This document shows positions 58,061 to 64,000 of a stretch of 64,000 bases of DNA, in pieces. Below the pieces are notes generated by a model that worked only from the letters and a program-made list of their open reading frames with translations, was not told the DNA's origin and did not search any database. Location: NCBI GenBank assembly GCA_000469685.2, contig LS997563.1, positions 16,766,757 through 16,830,756 on the forward strand, in the 5' to 3' direction. This DNA comes from Haemonchus contortus (taxonomy: Eukaryota; Nematoda; Chromadorea; Rhabditida; Trichostrongylidae). Each line of letters opens with the position of its first letter. Within the stretch, counting starts at the first letter, position 1. Both the position numbers and the translations under genes were made by a program.

Positions 58061-58345
58061 GAGTGACGGTGGTGTGGTAGCAAATGGGCATATCACGCAA
58101 AGATGACCACGGGATTGAATCCGGGACCGATTTCGTCTAGGCGAACCAAGACTTTCATCTCTTCGGGGTCAGTTATTTCGTATCAGAGTCGTCTGGGAGG
58201 ATAAGAGCATTTACTTGTACATCGGCTGGCCATCGCAGATCGTTGTACAGGCCACAAACGCATTCTAAGGGGCACTACGATTTTGAATGGAAGTTGAATA
58301 TGGAGGCGCATCCCTCAGACGGGATTGACTACGTCGAAAGTCTTC
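58061..58345 (+). repeat. tRNA-derived SINE, near full length
   Basis: The head GGTGGTGTGGTAGCAAATGG and the B-box-like GGGATTGAATCCGGG are followed by CAGAGTCGTCTGGGAGGA, TTGTACATCGGCTGGCCATC, ATCGTTGTACAGGCC and a CAGACGGGATTGAC tail near 58315-58335. Confidence 0.7.
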
Positions 58346-59431
58346 GTCCTTTATCCATTGAATTTAATTCTTCGAGACGAGGTAGGGAAAGAGCTTCCCT
58401 TCAAGTGCCAACCACCGAGTGGAAAGAAGATATAATTGCTTGTTTTGGCCTTAATAAAACGCTTGTGCAATTTCTCCACAATAATTAGACTAACATAATT
58501 GGTACTATCTGGTCACGTTGCGCCAATCACTTGGATACTTTTCTCCCGATAGAAGTGATCCAGGAGGCCCCAGTTTCGATTTCGTAGTGAGAACGTCGTC
58601 CCATCCGCGAAAAGTCACCCGAACGTTGATGTGGGTAATCAAATCACATTTGGTTTCAAAAAACCACGTTAAGGTACAGATCTGCACGTCTCGATTGCTG
58701 TACAGTGAATTATAGGCAGAACGAACTTCCTTTGAAAAAACTTTCTTGTTTCTTCGAAATTCGTTAGGAGGCAATGTGAATCCCACGTGAACTTAGTTAA
58801 ACATGAGTGTGACCTATTGTAACAGCCAACGAATGACAAAGAAATAATCAAATAATGATGATTGAAGAAGTTGATGCTTTTCTCAGAGAAAATCTGACAC
58901 CAAATGCCCTAAAACTAAACGGAGAAAACCGGAGGTGCTGGAAACTGTTTAGTGGCCCTCAAGTCTCATGTGACACATCTAATAATAGGAAAGGAAAGCT
59001 GAGAAAAATATCCAAGTGGGGGAAAAAACTGTGACGTTCAACTGAGAAAATGCGGTCCATGCAGAACATAGATAAGTAGGCCGTCTGTCTGTTATCGCAG
59101 GCCATGACGGCCTCTTCTGTCGTGTCACCCCATCGGAAAGAGTTCCTGATGTGACCCTTCACAGGCACCACGCACTTTGCCCACGTCTGCTACGCAAGAG
59201 TTTGTTCTTATTCCAAGATATACCGTTGTTTCAAAATTATTATGAGCCGAAAAGCTGCTTGATTCCCGGTCCCACTTTTATACGACCTGAAACCTGAATT
59301 TTAGGGCAAGGTATGGATTTGCTAAGAAATTGTAATAGCGCTTTACTTTTCCTTCCCAAGATTGCATTTATTTAAGCTGACCTGAGGGCTATTTCGACCT
59401 ACGACATTCGTTATGGAATCATCTTCTAAAG

Positions 59432-59908
59432 GCACAGTTCACGAAAAAAATGTTTCCTGAGATCTACCCATAGGATAAATTCCCTCCAGATACCATATGC
59501 GTCGATGTCGGGTCGAGAAACATCCTGGATATGGCGCAGTAAGGGGCCACACCTACAGCGGACGAGTCGCAACGTTGTTGCAGAAGTTGCACCATCCCAG
59601 AGAGCTCCCATGTTGATGGTTCAAACATTTAATCATGACGCATGCCGACAGTGGAAGGCGGTTCTGGACAATTTTGAGTTGATGAAGTCAGTTCTTTGTG
59701 CAACTGTAACTACAGAATACCCTTTCATGCCATTTCCGTCATGGTAATCTCGTACAAGGTCTATATCCACTACTTTTGAAAAACCTTATTTTTCGCGAAG
59801 CACGCGGATCTTCTCGCTTTCTTTGCCACCGATGCACTACTTTACAACAACACTTCCTTTTTCAACTCAAAATGGGTATCACAAAATTAACCTAAACTGT
59901 GCCTTTAT
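59432..59908 (+). repeat. MITE-like element, first of two in tandem
   Basis: Begins AAAGGCACAGTTCACGA and ends AACTGTGCCTTTA, giving matching inverted ends of about 14 bp. Noncoding. The next copy starts 24 bases later. Confidence 0.65.
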
Positions 59909-59931
59909 TCTCATGGTAGAAAATCATTTGA

Positions 59932-60380
59932 TGGCACAGTTCACGATAAAAGTGGGTGCCAAGGTTTCTCCCTAGGGTAAACCTGTGACCCCTAGGATGG
60001 CAAGGCAGGAGACGCAGTTGGGGTCGAAACGGCCTGGATAGGGAGTAGTAAAGGCTTCAAACTGGCTTGTCCGACATACACACTTACCCAGAAGTGGCCG
60101 TGTCATGACGGTCTTCTTGAAGCTATGCCATTCGCAATGAATCGTTAGGATGCCGACGAATAGTATGTTTTTGTGGTAGAACCTAGACAGCTGCAGGCAC
60201 ATAATTTCTTACAACCACATTTTTCCTACTTTTTCGAAGTCTTATATGTCTTGAAAACCAGCGTTTTTCGCGCTTTCTCGCCATTTTTGCGCTACTGGCT
60301 GCTTTCATGGTCCGCCGGCGTGCCTTCACCGCAAAAATATCTGAACGCTGTAGCCCAGGTATATCTGAGCTGTGCCTTTA
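59932..60380 (+). repeat. MITE-like element, second of two in tandem
   Basis: Starts GGCACAGTTCACGATAAAAG and ends GAGCTGTGCCTTTAA. The interior (GCCTGGATAGGGAGTAGTAA) matches 23870-24100 in reverse orientation and 62440-62570. Confidence 0.65.
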
Positions 60381-61542
60381 AAAACAAGAGAGTGAGCTTT
60401 CGAAATGCTCGGATGGAAGTGCTCTTAATTGGCAGGCAATCTATAGCAATGACGGACTAAGGAGTCCATTGACTGTTCCAATGAACATAGGGCTGAATCG
60501 AAACTGTGAATACGAATAGAGTGACCGTAGATAGTTGGGAAGGGTGTGAAGAGATATTTTGGAAAGCACAACAGTCAAACAAATAAAGGGCTCAGCTATC
60601 AAGAGCACGCACATAAACAGAAACCTAATGTAAAGCAGAGACTGTTTGTGAAAACACAAAGTACGATGAATATCAGTTAATGAAGAGGTGCACATGAACG
60701 TGTTCTGATATAATGCTTTTTTCTTGCGCTGTAGAATATTATTAATCACCTCTTCGCCACCTATTTCGCTTGCAAGCCCTTTTCAGATGCCCGATTTCGG
60801 AGTTGCTCATAAAACTTTTCGTGGTAGTCCTCTACAGCAAACAAAATGACTCCTATTCGCCCTTCAAAGAGAACGTTAGTATTAGACAAAAACTCAATAG
60901 ATGAGGCATAATATGAGTCCCATTACCTGATTCCTCGACGTCCACGCTCATCGACCGATAAGATGTCAGACGAGGGTCGAGGCCGTACAGGTTGCGCTAT
61001 TCGCACCAGGACCCACACGTTCCATGACCCACACGTTCATGCGATCAGCTGATCGCCGAGTGAAGAGGCCATGTTTTTCCCCTATTTTATTTTTCTCCGT
61101 TATTTCTTTTGATGCTGCGATTCTTGATCGCATTGAAAATATAGGGAGTCTCCGTCGCGTGCCGCATGCGCGGCTTAGCCGCTTGGCCGATTCCAAAAAT
61201 GCGGCAATGGGCAAAGCCAAGAGTAGCCAAACCTGTAATGGAGTGTTTTACAATTTGGATAATTCCAATTTAACGTAAAATGTGCCTCCAATCTCCAGGT
61301 CACTCGTTATTTTCAAAAACCACTTTTTTAATTTGAGAGTTAGTCAAATGTTTGAGCATACGGGTGGTTGCCATATTGGACAAAGTACGAGAGTTCAGAA
61401 ACGTTCAACAGTTTTTTCCAAACGCAGTGTCATCCATCACAACGTCGACCATGGTGAAGTTTAGGTTGAACCTTTAGAGATACTGTAGAATCTCATAGAA
61501 CCAATTGAATAATAAATCATTTATGCAAAACCGGTTCCAAAC

Positions 61543-61965
61543 CTATGTATTAGGCAGCAGCGCCCTTTCTCTGAAGAGGCTAGTTGGTAAGAACCAAACT
61601 ACTACTAGGACTTCTTTTGACTTGTCAAATGAAACGATTTCAACGGTTGTCTCTGGTCTTGGCTTCGTTTTGCAAGCGAAAAATTGTCCACGAAGCCAAT
61701 TTTCACGATGAGCAGTTTTTTGCTTTGACGTCAGTTCCTCCTTGTCGATATTTTCACAAAGTGAAATTGGGATAGAGAAAGTCGAATCAGGTCGATAATG
61801 TATTTGAAACACTTTGAAGACATTACAGCAATTTTCGTTAACCAAAACGAAATTGACGGTTAATAAACCGTCATGCCATGATGCAAAGGTTTCCGATTGA
61901 ACTTCTGGACTAAACTTGAAGATTCTTAATTTTGTGTTCATAGTAAGAATCCCTTGAGAAGACAT
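61543..61965 (-). CDS. Uncharacterised 140-codon open frame
   Basis: An ATG-initiated minus-strand frame of ordinary protein composition without signal peptide, membrane segment or low complexity. There is no splice acceptor before the ATG and no domain I recognise. Plus-strand frames overlap it but are shorter. Chance cannot be excluded. Confidence 0.2.
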   Translation of the reverse strand: MSSQGILTMNTKLRIFKFSPEVQSETFASWHDGLLTVNFVLVNENCCNVFKVFQIHYRPDSTFSIPISLCENIDKEELTSKQKTAHRENWLRGQFFACKTKPRPETTVEIVSFDKSKEVLVVVWFLPTSLFRERALLPNT

Positions 61966-62379
61966 GGAGCCCTGAGAGCCTATTCTAATAGAAGGTCTTC
62001 TGTCTGGAAACTGTCAGAACCCAAAAGGTTTTATTCGTTTCAGTTCATTAGTTTCAAGAAACTTCTCTGAAAATCTGGGTACACGCCTTTGGTGCTTTTC
62101 CTAGTGGTCCGCCAGGCCGACTACTCAAAGGGAAAGCTGCATGAAACATTTGAGATATTCCAATGCTAGTAGTTGAAAAGCGTTGGAAGAGAATAGCAAG
62201 CGCAGGCGGAGAACCAGTGAAACACAAACATCGGAAAGTAGACTTTCTAAAAGTAATGAAAACAAAGAACACCAGGGCGAATATTCATGAAAGGTTATTT
62301 GGATGAGATTTCCGTTGTTGGAATTGCGTAGGTAGTTGGACTACACCGAACAAAAAGTTGCTCGGAACTGTTTTTCATT

Positions 62380-62735
62380 GTCTTCATCGTTTATGACTAG
62401 TGTGGTTTTCCAATAAGGGTGTCCCATGCGAATGATGTTCCTGGATCCCCCAAAGCACAAAATTGACGCTGTCGGGCCTAAGAAAGCCTAGATAGGGTGT
62501 TGTAGGGGCCTTGCCTCTTGCCTCGACAACGCCGCTAAAACTCGTCCGCTTTGGGTATGGCAAACAGTTAGAACAACCTTGAACCCATCCGTTCCCATTC
62601 CGAACCCATCCATTCTCATTCCCATTCCGTCCCATATTTAGCCCTTTTTCGACCCGACAGCGTAATTTGCGCTATCCTTGGAGGGTTCCAGGAAAAATCA
62701 TCAGGAATCATTTTTACTGTGAACAGTGCCTTTAA
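62380..62735 (+). repeat. MITE-like element, partial
   Basis: The right end GAACAGTGCCTTTAAC matches the family end. The interior contains CCTAGATAGGGTGTTGTAGG and AAAACTCGTCCGCTTTGGGT. A left end was not found. Confidence 0.5.
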
Positions 62736-63013
62736 CACATGGCAATGAGGTAATTGCGTCACTTGTATGTTTGGGTTCGCATTATATACTTTGATGAAAA
62801 CAGTAGAGGATGAATTATTCCAAAGACTGTGGTTCCAATTCACATTATTCGAAATATTTGTTACCATATTGGTCTGATCGAAGGGCAAATCTCAATATAA
62901 ATGCAATTAAGCGAATGCAGACGTGGCTGAGAATATTGAAGACCATTCAAAGATTACATAGTGCTTCACTAGTCTCCCTACCAATCATCAAAAACTCGCA
63001 TTCCAAGTGTTCA

Positions 63014-63030
63014 GGGGGGGGGGGGGGGGG
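63014..63030. repeat. Poly-G run (17 G)
   Basis: A homopolymer in noncoding DNA; length uncertain in any assembly. Confidence 0.9.
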
Positions 63031-64000
63031 TTGCGAGCGTTGGGATGATTGTGAGACTAGGCTGGAATGTCGTTGGCACATTTTCTTGTTATTCGTGAGC
63101 TGGCCGGCATAAAAGAAACCATCTACAGACTTCATTTAATCGATAATTTCCAAAAATTTAAAAAATAAACTATTCCTTGAGGGTGAACAGGTGAGGGCTC
63201 AGTCAAATGTTACCGCCCATCGGAAATCCTACAGTAAATATATTCTTGGGTTGCAATTACTCCTACCGAAACCTATTTACAAGGCACTTTTTTGTTCTTT
63301 GTAATGACTTACATTCAGGAGTCATGAGTATGTATTACTTATGCATGAATATGAGGCAGATCGAGGCTTTTCCTGCACTACTCCGGAAAAAGAGCAAACT
63401 CTGAAATCTAATTGAAGGAAAAGCGAAAGTAAACATCCCAGTTCAACTTTTGAAGAACCGGTTTCACAAAGTGCCAATCTACAGGGAAGATGATTGTTGA
63501 AAAACTCCAGGTGTCATCACGAAGGCACACAGAAAAGACAGTTTTCAAGCTATTTTTCATCTTATCACACCTTCGTAGCTGCAAGTTTCTCTCTTTGAGA
63601 CTAACTTTCTGAGCAAAGCAGCTCCACAAGAGTTTCACGCTCACTGTTGGTACCACGACAGTCAACATGAACAGAAGTCAAGTGCAGCAAACATACGAAG
63701 CGATCTGGCCAGCTCTGAGGTGCAGAGGCCACGATGGTCGAAGATTGCTCCGAGAGCATAGGAATGGGTAGGAAGAAATGTGTAAATGCGAGCACTCTGG
63801 AGGATTTGGGGGAAACTGAAGGGCACGGTATGGAAGAAATGAACAATGCGCTCTGCTGTGTTTGTGTGTGACCTGTCGTAAACCTGAACGGAATGTCATT
63901 CTCTTTCAGACAAGTTCAAAAGAGACATAAGATTCATAGTCTCTAACATTTCTATGATACATGTTCTATGGCAACTGAAAAAGCAAGTGGTGGAATGTGT

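Larger units (their letters stand above)
55241..64000. other. Right end: intergenic, repeat-rich
   Basis: The right end contains SINE copies (56600-56700, 57175-57355, 58061-58345), MITEs (59432-60380, 62380-62735), an unclassified frame (61543-61965), a 17-G run (63014-63030) and a doubled CCACACGTTC block at about 61013-61036. The frame 56342-56524 (serine- and glutamate-rich, after a GTGCAAG acceptor-like site) could be a terminal exon of an unseen gene. No exon chain was found. Confidence 0.4.

Overview
The window is eukaryotic DNA from a nematode, most likely a strongylid (hookworm-type) parasite. Coding sequence is broken into small exons bounded by GT...AG introns, many with the nematode acceptor TTTCAG. 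Two genes have a TTTAG or TTTTCAG acceptor directly before the ATG, as expected for spliced-leader trans-splicing. Most of the 64 kb is intron or intergenic DNA full of decayed mobile elements. No rRNA, tRNA, CRISPR or bacterial-type operon is visible.

Two conserved genes were assembled exon by exon, both on the minus strand. The first (20453-31841, nine exons, 293 residues) is a secreted class 2 lipase of the nematode lips type with Ser, Asp and His all in place. The second (46165-54613, fifteen exons, 636 residues) is the peroxisomal dihydroxyacetone-phosphate acyltransferase GNPAT (acl-7 in C. elegans). It carries the HX4D motif and ends in the peroxisomal signal AKL. It starts ether-lipid (plasmalogen) synthesis.

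Three small secreted-protein genes lie on the left. Two are copies of one four-exon gene (7547-8122 minus, 10858-11433 plus), each in one arm of a large interrupted palindrome (about 4830-12560). The third (16304-16898 plus) encodes a small protein with eight cysteines. I cannot place either family firmly; secretion is inferred from signal peptides.

Region by region: 1.5-4.7 kb holds two oppositely oriented Penelope-like retroelement 3' ends with a hammerhead-like motif. The palindrome spans 4.8-12.6 kb. A diverged tandem repeat (unit about 120 bp) fills 14.2-15 kb. The cysteine-rich gene is at 16.1-16.9 kb and the lipase gene, with element-filled introns, at 20.4-31.8 kb. Repeats fill 32-37 kb, including a tRNA-derived SINE. 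A short LTR element with a decayed gag is at 37.3-38.8 kb. An unrecognised 195-codon reading frame lies at 39.8-40.4 kb and a Mutator-like transposase remnant at 41.6-42.4 kb. A perfect 27-bp hairpin and palindromic MITEs occupy 43-46 kb. GNPAT, with a Tc1-type element in intron 8, covers 46.2-54.6 kb, and SINE and MITE copies with weak open frames run from 54.6 kb to the end. The genes do not form one pathway; neighbourhood appears to carry no functional information here.
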